This document shows positions 21,890-33,484 of a stretch of DNA of 64,000 nt, in pieces; positions within the stretch are counted from its first letter, which is position 1; the number at the start of each line of letters is the position of its first letter. The DNA is taken from contig NC_134108.1 in NCBI RefSeq assembly GCF_040939455.1, positions 36,500,501 to 36,564,500 on the forward strand. Reading direction: 5' to 3'. The notes under the pieces are model-generated. The model had not been told where the DNA came from. It saw nothing but the letters and a program-made list of their open reading frames with translations, and ran no database searches. The position numbers and the translations under genes are program-made. The DNA is from Microcebus murinus. Taxonomy: Eukaryota > Chordata > Mammalia > Primates > Cheirogaleidae.

Positions 21890-22970
21890 TCATTTAGGAG
21901 TAAACACTAGGATTCACCAGAGAAATGATAGGAAGCACCAAAAGAAATAAGGAGAAGGTGCAAGGCAGCTTGCCCAGGTGGGTACTGACTAAAAGCCAAC
22001 AGAAACTCTGGACATAGGGAAACAGTGAGAGAAAAATACCTAGGGATCCACACCCCAAAATGGGTCTTATAATTTTGACTACAGGAAAACCCTATGACCC
22101 ACATGAACCTTGGGTCTAATAGAGGAAGCTACCTAGACTGTACACAGATATAACTCCAAAAAGGGAACCCACATGAATCCTACAGACATCTGAGCCTAGA
22201 GCAACTTCAGCTGGGCACCATTCTTAGAGCCCAGATACTGGAGATCTACAGACATGGCTGCTGCCACTGCGCTGCTCCAAGGAGGGAGAAGGGAGAATGG
22301 GTACTTCCACATACCACTAGGAAGACCCCCACCACCCTGCTGTGGGCTGCTATTGAGATTGAGATGTCAGCAGACCATATTCCTCAGTTACTTGCTCATG
22401 CTACTTGTCTGGGAGGGGCCTCTAACCTCTCTGGTTGCAGCCCTGAAGTGCCATTTTGAGAGTTTAACTCTGGGCTGCACCTGGCTCTCAGGCTGCATTT
22501 GGGCTGAAGTGGAAGCAGCTACTGTCCAGTTGAGAAGGGAAAGGGAAATGATGGTCTCCTACACATACCTAGGACAATATCCATTGCCCTGCAATGTGCT
22601 ACTCTGAGACAAAGACACAAGCAGACCACCTTCCCCACAGCTTCTCATTTATGCTGCTTACCTGGAAGGGGCCTCATCTACTTTGATCACAGGCCCCAGC
22701 CACCATTTTGAGAGTTTAATGTTGGGCTGCAGCCTACCCTTGGGCTGCAGCCCACCCTTGGGCCAAGTTTGAGCTGACACAGCTGTAGCTGCCACTCAGT
22801 TGGGGAGAGACATGGAAATGAGACTTTCTGATGCATATTTAGAACAATACTCCCCACCTTGCAATGCAAGCAGACAGCACTCCCCATACTTTCTTGCCCA
22901 GTCTGCCTGCCTGGGAAGAGTCCTGCCCTCCATACTGGTAGCACACCCAAGATGCCTTTTTCAGAGTTTA
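21890..22970 (+). mobile_element. Old L1 5' UTR with tandem monomers
   Basis: This GC-richer block sits directly before L1 sequence in the same orientation and reads like an L1M 5' UTR (ACCAGAGAAATGATAGGAAG, GATCCACACCCCAAAATGG). Its second half consists of tandem units, annotated separately. The 117-codon frame at 22254-22607 crosses monomers and is not a gene. Confidence 0.65.
22258..22970 (+). repeat. 2.7 tandem monomers of about 260 bp
   Basis: Units begin at 22258, 22515 and 22786; the third is cut after about 185 bp. Each carries, in order, CTGCYACT..CAGTTG, GGGAAATGA or AGAATGGG, CCCTGCWATG, AGCAGACCA, CTGGRAGGGGCC and CCATTTTGAGAGTTTAA. Divergence between units is roughly 25-30 percent by eye. 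The arrangement recalls the monomeric L1 promoters best known from rodents. Confidence 0.8.
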
Positions 22971-24870
22971 AAGCAAACATAGAGAGAATTCATCACTGCT
23001 AGACTGGCCCTATAGGAAATGACTGAGGAGTTGTAAACATGGTCTTAAACGTGGAAACAAAAGGTAGATATTTAACATCATGAAATCACATGAAAATATA
23101 AAACTCACAGGTCTCAGTAAACAATCACACAAAGGAGGAAGAAAAAGGAATCAAACACTAACACAACAGAATTTCATCAAACCACAAACTCAAAAAGAAA
23201 GAACTTATAAAACATCAAGAAAAGTTTAGAAATAGAAGAGGAAGAAAGCCTTACATATCAATATTAACATTGAATGTAAATAAACTAAATGTCCATTTAA
23301 AAGATACAGATTGACAGAATGGATTAAAAAATATCCAAATATTTGCTGCTTACGAGAAACTTGCCTTACCCATAAAGACACATATAAACTGAAAGTTAAG
23401 GGGTAGTAAAGGATATTACATGCAAATGGATACCAAAAGCAATGAAGAGTAGCTATCCTTATATAAGATAAAATATACTTTAAATCAAAAACAGTGAAAA
23501 AGACAAAGAAGGTCATTATACAATGATAAATGGATCAATTCAGTGAGCAGTTGTAACAATCATAAATATATGTGCATTTAATAATGTAGTAGCAAGATTT
23601 GCAAAACAAATATTATTAGACCTAAAAAAGATATAGACAACAATACAATAATAGTTGGGGAATTCAACAGTCCACTGACAGCACTAGATAGGTCATTGAG
23701 ACAGAAAATCAACAAAGAAACATTGGATTTAAATTGGATGTTAGACCAAATGGACTTAACAGACATTTACAGAGCATTCTACATATCAACAGAATATGCT
23801 TTCTTTTCATGAACACATGGAACATTCTCTAAGCTTAAACAAGTTTTAGGCCACAAAAAATGTCTTAACAAATTAAAAAAAAAAATAGAAATAATATCAA
23901 GTATCTTTTCAGGCTCCAGTGGAATAAAGCTATAAATCAACATGAAGAGGAATTTCAGAAACTATATAAATACATGGAAATTAAACAACATGCTTCTGAA
24001 CAGTCACTGGTTCAATGAAGAAATTAATACAGAAATTAAAATATTTCTTAAATGAATGAAAACTAAAACATAATATACCAAAATACCTGTGGGACACAGA
24101 AAAAGCAGTGCTAAGAGGGAAGTTGAAAGCATTAAATGCCTACATCAAAAAAGTATATAAATCACAAATTAGCAACCTAACATTGCCCCTCAAGGAACTG
24201 GAAAAACAATAACAAACCAAACTCAAATTTCACAGAAGTAAAGAAATAGGAAAGATCAGAGCAGAACTAACTTAATTAAAACAAAAAATCATTACAAACA
24301 ATCAATGAAATGAAAAGTTGGTTCTTCAAAAAGGTGGACAAAATTGATAAATCACTAGTTAGTCTAACCCTGAACAGAAGAGATAAGATCTAAATAAACA
24401 AAATCAGAAATGAAAATAAAAAAAAAAACATTACAACTGACACCACAGAAATGAGACTATTATCAACAATTATACACTTGCAAACTAGAAAACCCAGGGG
24501 AAATTGATCAACTCCTAAAAACATACAACCTCCTAAGATTGGACAAGGAATCTGAAGCGACCAATAAAGAGTAGCAAGATTGAATCAGTAATAAAAAAAC
24601 TCCCCAAAACAAAAACCCCAGGAAGAGATGGATTCACAGTGGAATTCTATCAAACATACAAAGAAAGACTAATACTAATTCTCCTGAAAGTCTTCCAAAA
24701 AAAGAAAAAAAAAAATCAAAGAAGAAGTGATTCTTCCTAACTCATTCTATGCCACCAGTATTACCCTGATAGCAAGCCCAGCCATGGACACAAAAACAAA
24801 AAAACCCTACAGGCAAATATCCCTGATAAGCATAGATGCAAATGTCCTTAACAACACACATTTTAGAAAC
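22971..24870 (+). mobile_element. Old L1 LINE: 5' UTR end and ORF2 N-terminal half, sense
   Basis: After about 250 bp of leader (ATGAAATCACATGAAAATAT, AAACTCACAGGTCTCAGTAA), the endonuclease part of ORF2 begins at about 23240. The reverse transcriptase fingers region follows; the surviving frame 24727-24933 has ISLISIDANVLNN. It ends abruptly at 24870, where antisense L1 starts. There is no room for the ORF1 of about 1 kb. Many stops; dead copy. Minus-strand frames at 23226-23516 and 23578-23766 are shadows. Confidence 0.85.
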
Positions 24871-25680
24871 AGCCTCTCAATTTCTTTTAAAAAGCCTGTT
24901 GAGATTTCGATTGGGATTGTGTTGAATCTCTAGGTTATTTTTAGGAGAATTAACATTTTAACAATATTGTATCTTCTGAATCATGAAAACAATATATATT
25001 TCTATCTACTAGGCTCTAACTTTTCTCAGCAATAGTTATTATTTTCTAGTGTACAAATGTTTAACATACTTTGTGACATTAATCTTAAGTATTTCCTATT
25101 ATTCATTTATTTAAAATGATATTGTTAAAAAGTTTGATTGCTGGTTGGTTGTTGGTAGTATACAACACACAGTTGATTCTGTATATCACTCTTATATCCT
25201 ACTACCTTGCTAAAGATATTTATCAGTTCTTGTAGCTTTTAGTAGATTTCATAGGACTTTCTATTAATAGGCAGAAGATTGCATCATTTGCAAATTTAGT
25301 TTTATTTCTTTGTATTCAAACTGGATGCTTTTTTTTTGTCTTGCCTAATTACACTGTCCAGAACTTTTAGTATCATACTAATTACAAGTGGTGAGATGGG
25401 ACATCCATGCCATCCTGATCTTAGGTACAAAGCAATTAATCTTTCACAGTGAATATGCTGTTAGCTGTAGCTTTGTTTGTTTGTTTTTATTTTTCATAGA
25501 TGATCTTTGTATATTCCTGAAGTGCGCTATTTAAGTTTCAAATATTTGAGTTTATTTCCCAATATTTTTCTGATATTTATGTCTAATTTATTTCAATTGT
25601 ACCCAGGATCCTTGTGATCAGATCCTGAGAATACCCTTTATATACTTGAATGCTTTTAAATGTATCAGAATTGCTTGAGC
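24871..25680 (-). mobile_element. Old L1 LINE ORF2 piece, antisense, internally deleted
   Basis: It starts AGCCTCTCAATTTCTTTTAA and GATTTCGATTGGGATTGTGT, the reverse complement of the ORF2 reverse transcriptase end, and runs 5'-ward through the palm region to about 25510. From about 25560 it matches the much earlier endonuclease-side text (reverse complement of TCTGATCACAAT), implying an internal deletion. Confidence 0.75.
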
Positions 25681-25778
25681 AATTTTGTCTTGTTACTTAT
25701 ACAAGTATGTAATGAAAAATAATATCTGTTTTTTAAAAACTAGAAAAGCATAAGAATGATACTACGAGAACATCAAAA

Positions 25779-26872
25779 GTGTTTTCTCCACATGTCCTCT
25801 AACACTTGTTATCTTTTCTCTTTTTGATAATAGCCATCCTAACAGGCATAGGTGATATTTCATTGTGGTTGTAATGCATTGACTGGCACACTAGAAAACA
25901 AAAAAATTTTCCTTGGTGCCATGGTGTTTTATTACAAAAATAGAATAAAAACTTCAAAAACAAAATAATCCTTTCTAATTTAATAAAAAAATTATTATTT
26001 TTAAATTATTTTCTGTGTGAATTATAAGCAATTAAATTGTCAATATTAAATATAACAATAAGAACATCAACAAGTAATATTTTCATGAACCTACTGCAGG
26101 GTTTTGCATATATGTTATAGTATATATGTTATAGTATGGCAGCATGAGTTGCCTGTACACCATATGGCTCCCAAGGTAAAGAGACTTGTGAGTTACACAT
26201 GCTTCCCGAGGCCCCAGGCTCAAAACTAGCATAAGTTAAATACAGCTCACATGCTGTTAATGTATTAATTTGTATTGAGCACCTTTTAATATACCTGATG
26301 GCCATTGTATGTCTTCTTTGAAAAAAAAATGTCTATTCAGGTTCTTTGTCAACTTTTAAAATTAGGTCGTTTGTTTTTTCACTATTGAGTTGCATGAGTC
26401 CCTTATATATTTAGGTTATTAACCCCTTATGAAACATATGGTTTGCAAATATTTTAATATTTTCTCCCAGTCTACAGGTTGCCTTCCATTTTGTTGATTG
26501 TTTCCTTTGCTGTGTAGAAACTTTTTAGTTTCATGTGATCTCATTTATTTATTTTTGATTTTGTTGCCTGTGCTTTTGGTATTGTATTAAAATGTATCAT
26601 TGCTAAGATCAATATTAAGAGAATTTTGCCTATGTTTTCATCTAGGATTTTTTGCAGTTTTGAATCTTATACTTAAGTCTTTGATCCATTTTGTGTTTAT
26701 AATATTATTGTGTATGGTATAAGGGTCTAGTTTTATTCTCTTGCATATGGATATCCAGTTTTTCCAACATCATTTATTGAAGAGACTATCTTTTCCCCAT
26801 TGTGTATTATTGGTTCCCTTGTTGAAAACTTGTTAACCATATATGTGTAGATTTATTTCTGGGCTCTCTACT
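25779..26872 (-). mobile_element. L1 LINE, inverted 5' segment of a twin-primed insertion
   Basis: Reverse complement of ORF2 C-terminal text: CTTTTTGATAATAGCCATCC, CATTGTATGTCTTCTTTG, TCCCAGTCTACAGGTTGCCT, then CATATGGATATCCAGTTTTT. The plus-strand left end is the L1 position that directly precedes the start of the sense part at 26873. Split by a foreign segment at 25870-26270. Confidence 0.9.
25870..26270. mobile_element. Unidentified insertion of about 400 bp within L1
   Basis: L1 homology stops after TTCATTGTGGTTGTAATGC and resumes at ATTGAGCACCTTTTAATATA. Between them lies sequence I do not recognise: a T/A-rich left half, a duplicated TATATGTTATAGTA (26107-26136), and a GC-richer right end with CTTCCCGAGGCCCCAGGCTC. 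Similar TAATGCATTGA and AATTTGTATTGA at the borders may be a worn target duplication or L1 itself. Confidence 0.5.
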
Positions 26873-27630
26873 CTAAAAATGTAAATTGGTACATCCATAT
26901 GGAAAACTTTATGCAGGTTCCTCAAAAAATTAAAAATAGAACTACCATATGATCCAGCAATCCCTCTTCCAGGTATATATTCAAAGGAAATGAAATAGGT
27001 ATCTTGAAGAGATACCTGTACTTTCATGATCATTGCAGCATTATTCATAATAGCTAAGATAAGGAAATGACCTAAGTATTCACCAATGGCTGAACAGATA
27101 AATGAATTGTGGTATATGCATACAAGTGAATACTAGTCAGTCTTAAAAAGGAAATCCTATCATGTGACAATATGGGTAAACCTGGGAGGCATCATGATAA
27201 GTAAAATAAGTCAGACAAAAAAATACTGCATGATCTCACTTTTATGTTGACTCTAAAAGAGTTAAATTCATAGAAGCAGAGATTAGGATGCTGGTTCCTA
27301 GGAGTGGGAGTAAAGAGGAGGGTAAATGAGGAGATGGTGAAAGAGTATAAAGGTTCATTTATGTAGGATGAATAAGTTCTACATATCTAATGTACAGCAT
27401 GATTACTATAGTTAACAATACTATAGTGTTGTGAACTTGAAATTTGCTAAGAGTGTAGATATTACACGCACTCACCACAAAAAAGGTAACTATGTGAAGA
27501 TATCACTATGTAATTAGCTTTACTGTAGTAATCAGTTCATTATGTGTGTGTGTGTATATATATATGTATAAACATCATGGTGTACACTTTATATATTTTA
27601 TAAAAAATGAAAATAAAAATGAAAAATGTT
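26873..27630 (+). mobile_element. L1 LINE, sense 3' segment of a twin-primed insertion
   Basis: From AATGTAAATTGGTACATCCA, through the end of ORF2 (AGAACTACCATATGATCCAG, ATGATCTCACTTTTATGTTG), to an L1M-type 3' UTR (CACTCACCACAAAAAAGGTA) and an A-rich end. A (TG)n(TA)n run lies at 27541-27571. Confidence 0.9.
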
Positions 27631-27654
27631 TACAATAGAATAATATGTATTATA

Positions 27655-28042
27655 CAGTTACTTAGTCTCTTTGCTGCACTGCTTAAATAAAATACCTGAG
27701 AATGGTTAACTTATAAAGAACAGAAATTTATTTCTCATAGTTCTGGAAGGCAGGAAATCCAGATCAAGGTACCAGCAGATTCAGTGTCAGGAGAGGGCTG
27801 TTTCCTGCTTCCAAGATCACACTTTGTTGCCATGTCCTCTATAAGGGACAAATGCTGTGTTATCACAAGGTGGAAGGAAATGGACCCACTCTCTCAAGCC
27901 CTTTTAAAAAGGCCATAATCCCATCCATGAGGTCTCTGCTCTCATCACTTACCCTCCTAAAGCCTCTGCCTCTTAATACTACCATGTTGATGATTCTGTT
28001 TCAACTTGTGAATTTCAGGAGGCCACATTTAGGCCAAAGCAC
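27655..28042 (+). mobile_element. Solo MaLR-type LTR (MLT1/MST-like)
   Basis: It shows the MaLR order: TTGCTGCACTGCTTAAATAA, AATACCTGAGAATGG, AGAAATTTATTTCTCATAGT, TCTGGAAGGCAGGAAATCC, the GGTGGAAGG run, then CATTTAGGCCAAAGCA at the end. ERVL-MaLR LTRs are common old eutherian elements. No internal sequence is present. Confidence 0.75.
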
Positions 28043-28084
28043 GGAGTTTAATTTTTTTTAATTTGTCTTTATTGTTATATCAAA

Positions 28085-28315
28085 ATAAATACCACATTTT
28101 GAGTTCCTATCTTGTGCTAGACATCTAAATATGGGTGTGTTTGTAAATCTAATGAGATAGGTATTACTATGTACATTTTACATATGGGGAACTTAAGTCT
28201 CACAAAGTTTTACATGTATTGGTCAGACTCACACATCTAATAACTGACTTCATTTCAGAGTTTAGGTCCTTCTGAGTTCAAAGCTCTTGCTTTTCCCACT
28301 CTACTTCACTGGTTG
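28085..28315 (-). repeat. MIR SINE, inverted
   Basis: GAGTTCCTATCTTGTGCTAG, then GAGATAGGTATTACTATG and CATTTTACATATGGGGAACT, is the reverse complement of MIR. It continues to TTTAGGTCCTTCTGAGTTCA near the tRNA-derived head. Confidence 0.8.
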
Positions 28316-31300
28316 TAAGATCAATGCTTGCATAGTCTCCTTCTCTTTATTATTTTTCAGTTAATAGTAATAATAATAGCCCACTCGACATTTAATCATT
28401 TAATTCACTAATAAATGAAAAAAACAGAAAATTCTATTTTCAGCGCTACTTCATCCCTTTGAGTATTCACAGAAAAGAGCACAGGTGTGCATTTGCACTT
28501 GACAATCAATATCAGCAACAGAAATGTTTAAACTATTTAAATTTGAAATGCATTAAATCCAACTATTTTTCTTGAGTAGTTTGCAAAATGTGTGTGTTTC
28601 CTCATTTTTATCTTGGGAATTATTTATTTTGAAAATAATTTTCTTTTGTATGTCATGAAGTTGAAGGTATGGGGATTTACTCAACCATTTATAATAAGAT
28701 CCAGAGGAACTCATAGCAAATACTGACAGCCCCCAAACACACACTATCTATAGAAAAGGTCAGAACCTCACAGTGATTTTCACTGAACCTTAAAAGACAA
28801 ACAACTTCAGCAGAACACTGCTACATCTTGCCTCAATGCAATTCCAGTCCTGTTGAGAATAGTAAAATAAAGAGGATATTTGATCCAGGTCGCAAGTGAG
28901 CTGTTTTTCTTGGTGTTGTTTTTTATCATTGTTATTGTTTTGTTCCATGGTTTTCTTTGTAGGCAAAAGCCAAAAACAAAATCCATTTAATCAGTTAGTT
29001 AGGCATGAATAATCTATTAAGCAAAATTTGAGTGTGGTAATTTCATTTTTAAATTTAAAACAAAGACCAAAAATAAAGTAAAAATACTAGTCTCTCTGAG
29101 TATTAGTACTAGTACTAGTATTAGTACATGGTAATAATTTGAACATGGGTGATAGGAATAATAGCTAAACAAACTAACCCTCATTAGGCCATGCAGGCAA
29201 TGATATATGAAAATATCAAAATGGTTTCAAAACTCAATCTTTAGAATGCATTTCAAGTTTCATAGTTCTTTTATTTGGCCCTTGTGAGTATGGAGATTAT
29301 TTTCTCTTGTATTTTCAATTTGGTAACTTAAAAGAATCCACAAAGAAAAAAAAAAAAGCCAATCACCAGTATGTTCAATTTAACTGTCATTATATTTAAT
29401 ATAAAGAGTTCAATTTAAATTAATGTCTTGAGCAAAATAACAGATTGAAGCAACCTAAACAAAAAAAAAATCACATTAATATTAGTTAACATTTTATATC
29501 ACAAACTACTTAGTATCACACCTCAAATCATATTTTTATTTTTCCTGTCATTCTACAAGCTATTTCATTTGTTTCTTGCTTCAATCTCTTTTAATTTATT
29601 CATTCATTTAAAATAATTTACTATTGAAAAGGATCAGAATATGCTAACCCCAAATAGGTCACTTTGACTAATTAAGTATTTTGAACAGAAGACAACTGAG
29701 AAACAGCACATGCAGGAAGGGATCTCAACTTTCCCGTCTCTTCCAAAAAGCAAGCAGAACATTTATATCCCATAAGAAAGATGCCTTCCATCTACCAGGA
29801 AGAAGAGAACACTCATTTCTAGAAAGGGGAGTCAATGTGAAGGTGAACCTATGCAAACAAATCTTACTAAAATAATCCTAATCTTCCATTAGTTTCCCTC
29901 CCTCATATATTTCTTAGTTACTTCCCACTATCCTAGCCCAAACTCCTTTTTCCTTTGTCTTGTCACATCTCCAAAATTTATTGCTCTTTGTTAAAATGGT
30001 ATATATGCCCCCAGATATAGTCTTTCTTCAGGTATTGATTAATTTCCTATGAAGGCACTCATGTACATGTAAAAACTGAAATATTAGAAACAAAATTTGT
30101 ATGCTTTTCTCTGGTTAATTTGTATTTTGCCAGTTTAATTCACAGGCACTAAGCACTGAACCTAAGAGGGTAGAAGAAAAGTCTTTCCTCCCTTATACCA
30201 TTAATTGCCAGGGATTGTGTTAAACAGAGTTCATAGTTCTCATTATGTAGCAAATGATTGTGTTTGACTATTGCTAGTATATTATCTTTTGTTCTACAGT
30301 AACTTCTTTGGAACTAGGGAAACGTTTTTTCAGTTGTATGTGTTTAAGCAATATGCATTGATAACTACATCTGATAATAGACAATAAACAAGCTTAATAT
30401 TACAGAATAAAAGAATTATACACAAAGGATGACAAATGACAATCCATATAAAGTGAGCTCACACCGCATTTCCGCTGTATGTCTTTAACCCTCATATGCC
30501 TTATGGGAGCACAAGTGATTATCCCTTCCAGTACATGACTATGAATGGCATCTATTAAAAATGCTATCATATATTTCTACAATAAAAAGTTTTTCATGTG
30601 GATAGATTTTATGTAACTTTTAGAAGTCATCTGTATGTTTACTCACTGCTAATGCCTTACTTCAATCTTAACACACAACACTTTGGGCAAGTAAAACCTA
30701 TCTCTTTGACCCAAAATTTTGAAGGCAGTTATAAGATTTAATATTTTGGAGGTCATCATGGTTTTGGTTGCCAGTTTTTGCAAAAGCCCTTCATGAGGGA
30801 GCAAGTCTTGGAAGAAGTGGGCAAACCCCTACTTTCTGGAGAAAAAAACAAGATGATTTAATCATTCAGGAGATTTTTTCAAGGATACGGAACTGATGGA
30901 GAGAGAGTATATCTTTTAGGATTTGACAACGACAGCCATTGTCTGGTCCTCTGAATTTTCTTGAAAAACTATTTACCACCTAAACTTCCAATGGGGGATA
31001 GTACAAGAAGTGAATATAATAATATCATGTATATATTTGGTGAAGTATTTATTGCAGACATTGACTTTTTTTTTGTCTATTTGGAAATCCTAGCCAGCAA
31101 AATTTGTAGTTATAATTTTTTCCTTACAGTGTTTTATTAGTAATTCCATCTTACCGGAAAGAAGATAAAGCTATACAAAAGCCAAATGCAGCAGAAATAA
31201 TATAAAATAATCGAGATATACACACAGCCTTGTCATTCGACTTAACTGACTTTTTAGATGTGTTTGTTGTGATCACACAAAGCAAATGGATTAGCAGTAT

Positions 31301-33457
31301 AGTTGGCCAATCTTAACCTATCTGGGACATTGTTGGAGCATTCCAAGGGAAAGTGCTTGGCACAGAGTCAATTGTTAATTGTTTTACTGTGCAGATAATG
31401 AGCTACTACACATGGTTCCTTTAAAAATTTTAAGTACTGAGAAGCCTATATTTTTTTATGTCTTACAAAAGAAATCACCCTATAGCTTTATTCTTTTCTT
31501 TGTGATTGTACTCAATTCTTCTGTATTTGTACTCGGGTACTGTGAGTAATTTTAGGCTCTACCCATACATAAACAAAAAACTCATTTTGTTTAACCTACC
31601 TTCATTCCACTTCTGTCTAATCATCTCCATTTGAAAAGCAAATGTGTTACCTTAACTGCACTGTGATGGGCAAAAGCCTCTAACAGACTAGGTTTCTAGG
31701 CAACCATACAGAGACTAAGGCCAAGACAAAAGAAATGGTTCTCTACTTCAATTGTCAGAACAAAAGGGATTCCTTCATAATGCATTAGTGCCCACAGAAC
31801 TGGTGGAGTATTTGATTTAATTTTTCACAAGCTGTCATCAAAAACCTGCCTTTATGAATAACTATTTTTTTGAAGTTATTGTTTGATTTTCCCCCCCTTT
31901 TTTTAAAACATTGTATTATAAAGTTTAATGATCTTTAATTCCCCTGGCTAACTTTATATTGTAGTTTACCCAATTCTTCATCTTCCCCCCCCCCATATGA
32001 GCAGTCTGTTCAAATGATCAAATTCTAGAAATACCAGGGAAAAAATCTGGAAATCTTGTTGACAAGACAGTGTGCAACATTTTCACATCATCAGCAGTGA
32101 TTTGTAATCCTCTACTTGCAGTTTAAAAGGTATTACAAATACAAAGACATCACAATTACAGTCAATATTTTTGCCCCTTTCCTTGGTGGATCAGAGGGAA
32201 TTTTAAAAATTCATTTGTGCCATAGAAAGGAGGAAGTATTACCAGACCTGGAAAGCAATTCAAGAATAAACAAATAGGGAATGGAGACTACTATTTGCAA
32301 TAAAATATTATCTTATGTATTCCACTGCTTCTCAATAAAGGGTTCACTTCAGGACTATGAACTCGTTGCTTTCTGACTAAAAATAATTCATAATTAAGCA
32401 TTAACATTAACTAATAATATATAATCTGGATCATAGAAAGAGATAGGAATCTCCTCACTTAAATTGTATGTGCATTTTTCCCTCATGAAATTTGTAACTC
32501 AGTAGCCTCTTTCTAAGGCAACTCTGTCTGCAATGTTCAATATGTGTTTAATTAAACAAAAATCTAGTTTCCATTTCCTAACAGCAATCAGAACACTTTG
32601 GTTATAAAAGTCCCACCAAACTACAATGACCAAAGTCCCTAAGCTATTGAGTTTCATTTCTTTCTGGAATTTTAGGAAATTTTTTGTCACAGATCTGCTA
32701 TTAGAGGTTCATAATACTATATAGCAGGGGATCAGATGTGACTTCAGAGTCAACTTTTTATATGCAAGCAGTGCTCCAACCATGAGATAAATCAAGGTAA
32801 CTTCACAAATAACACACAGCAGTGAAGGTTGGAGTACGGAGAGAGGCAAAGACAAGAGAAGGATAATGTGGATGCACAGGGAAAAGATGAAAAGAGAGAG
32901 AAAGGGAGTGAGGATCAGTTTATTCCTTCACGAGGCCCAGCTGCTTTCAAAAAGGGGCAGATTAAATTTACTTTGTCCCAGTTTGTCTGAGAAAAAATAG
33001 TGAAATTGGCAGTGAATGCTAATCACAGAATGGGAAGCAGACACTCAGATAATGAATTCTTATTTTAGAGAGAATCATTCCCTAGTTAGACCAAAAATAC
33101 AGAAGAAGAACCTTGTAAAGCATATAAAAAAGATGTAAAGCCCCCTCAGAAATCTTTGATATAGACTGTGTGTAATGTGAATCATTCACATATGCAAAAG
33201 ATTGAGTATTTGCAAAAGAAACCAAATCAAATAATCCATTATTCCAGTCCAGGGCAAAATGCGATAAGAGAACTAAGGTCACATCAATGATTGGTATAGG
33301 AATAACACATTGTTAGGGAGAGTTCAAAGAAACACAACACCTCATTATCTTGGACAAATGTTACAATAATTCTTTTCAGTTTCTGAATGAGGAGAAAGCA
33401 TACTGTTGGCATGCACTGCATATTTCTAATTTGTTGTGTATGATATGCCCAAGTTAA
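28316..33457. other. Long repeat-poor, gene-free stretch
   Basis: I see no Alu, L1, L2, MIR, LTR or DNA transposon in about 5 kb, apart from short A runs and a small CTAGTA repeat at about 29099-29127. No frame exceeds about 70 codons. An X-box-like motif lies at 31691-31705. The absence of insertions is notable next to the L1-dense block upstream. Confidence 0.5.
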
Positions 33458-33484
33458 AAAATATACATATATATATATATACAT
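33458..33484. repeat. Short (TA)n microsatellite
   Basis: AAATATACATATATATATATATACATTT. It gives rise to the repetitive start of a minus-strand frame at 33284-33484, which is not a gene. Confidence 0.85.

Noticed and set aside
22254..22607. 117-codon plus-strand open frame with an alanine-rich start
   Set aside because: It spans L1 5' UTR monomers; the other monomers do not keep the frame.
22971..25680. The sense and antisense L1 pieces as one twin-primed insertion
   Set aside because: The order of the parts is opposite to what twin priming produces, and there is no 3' UTR or A tail.
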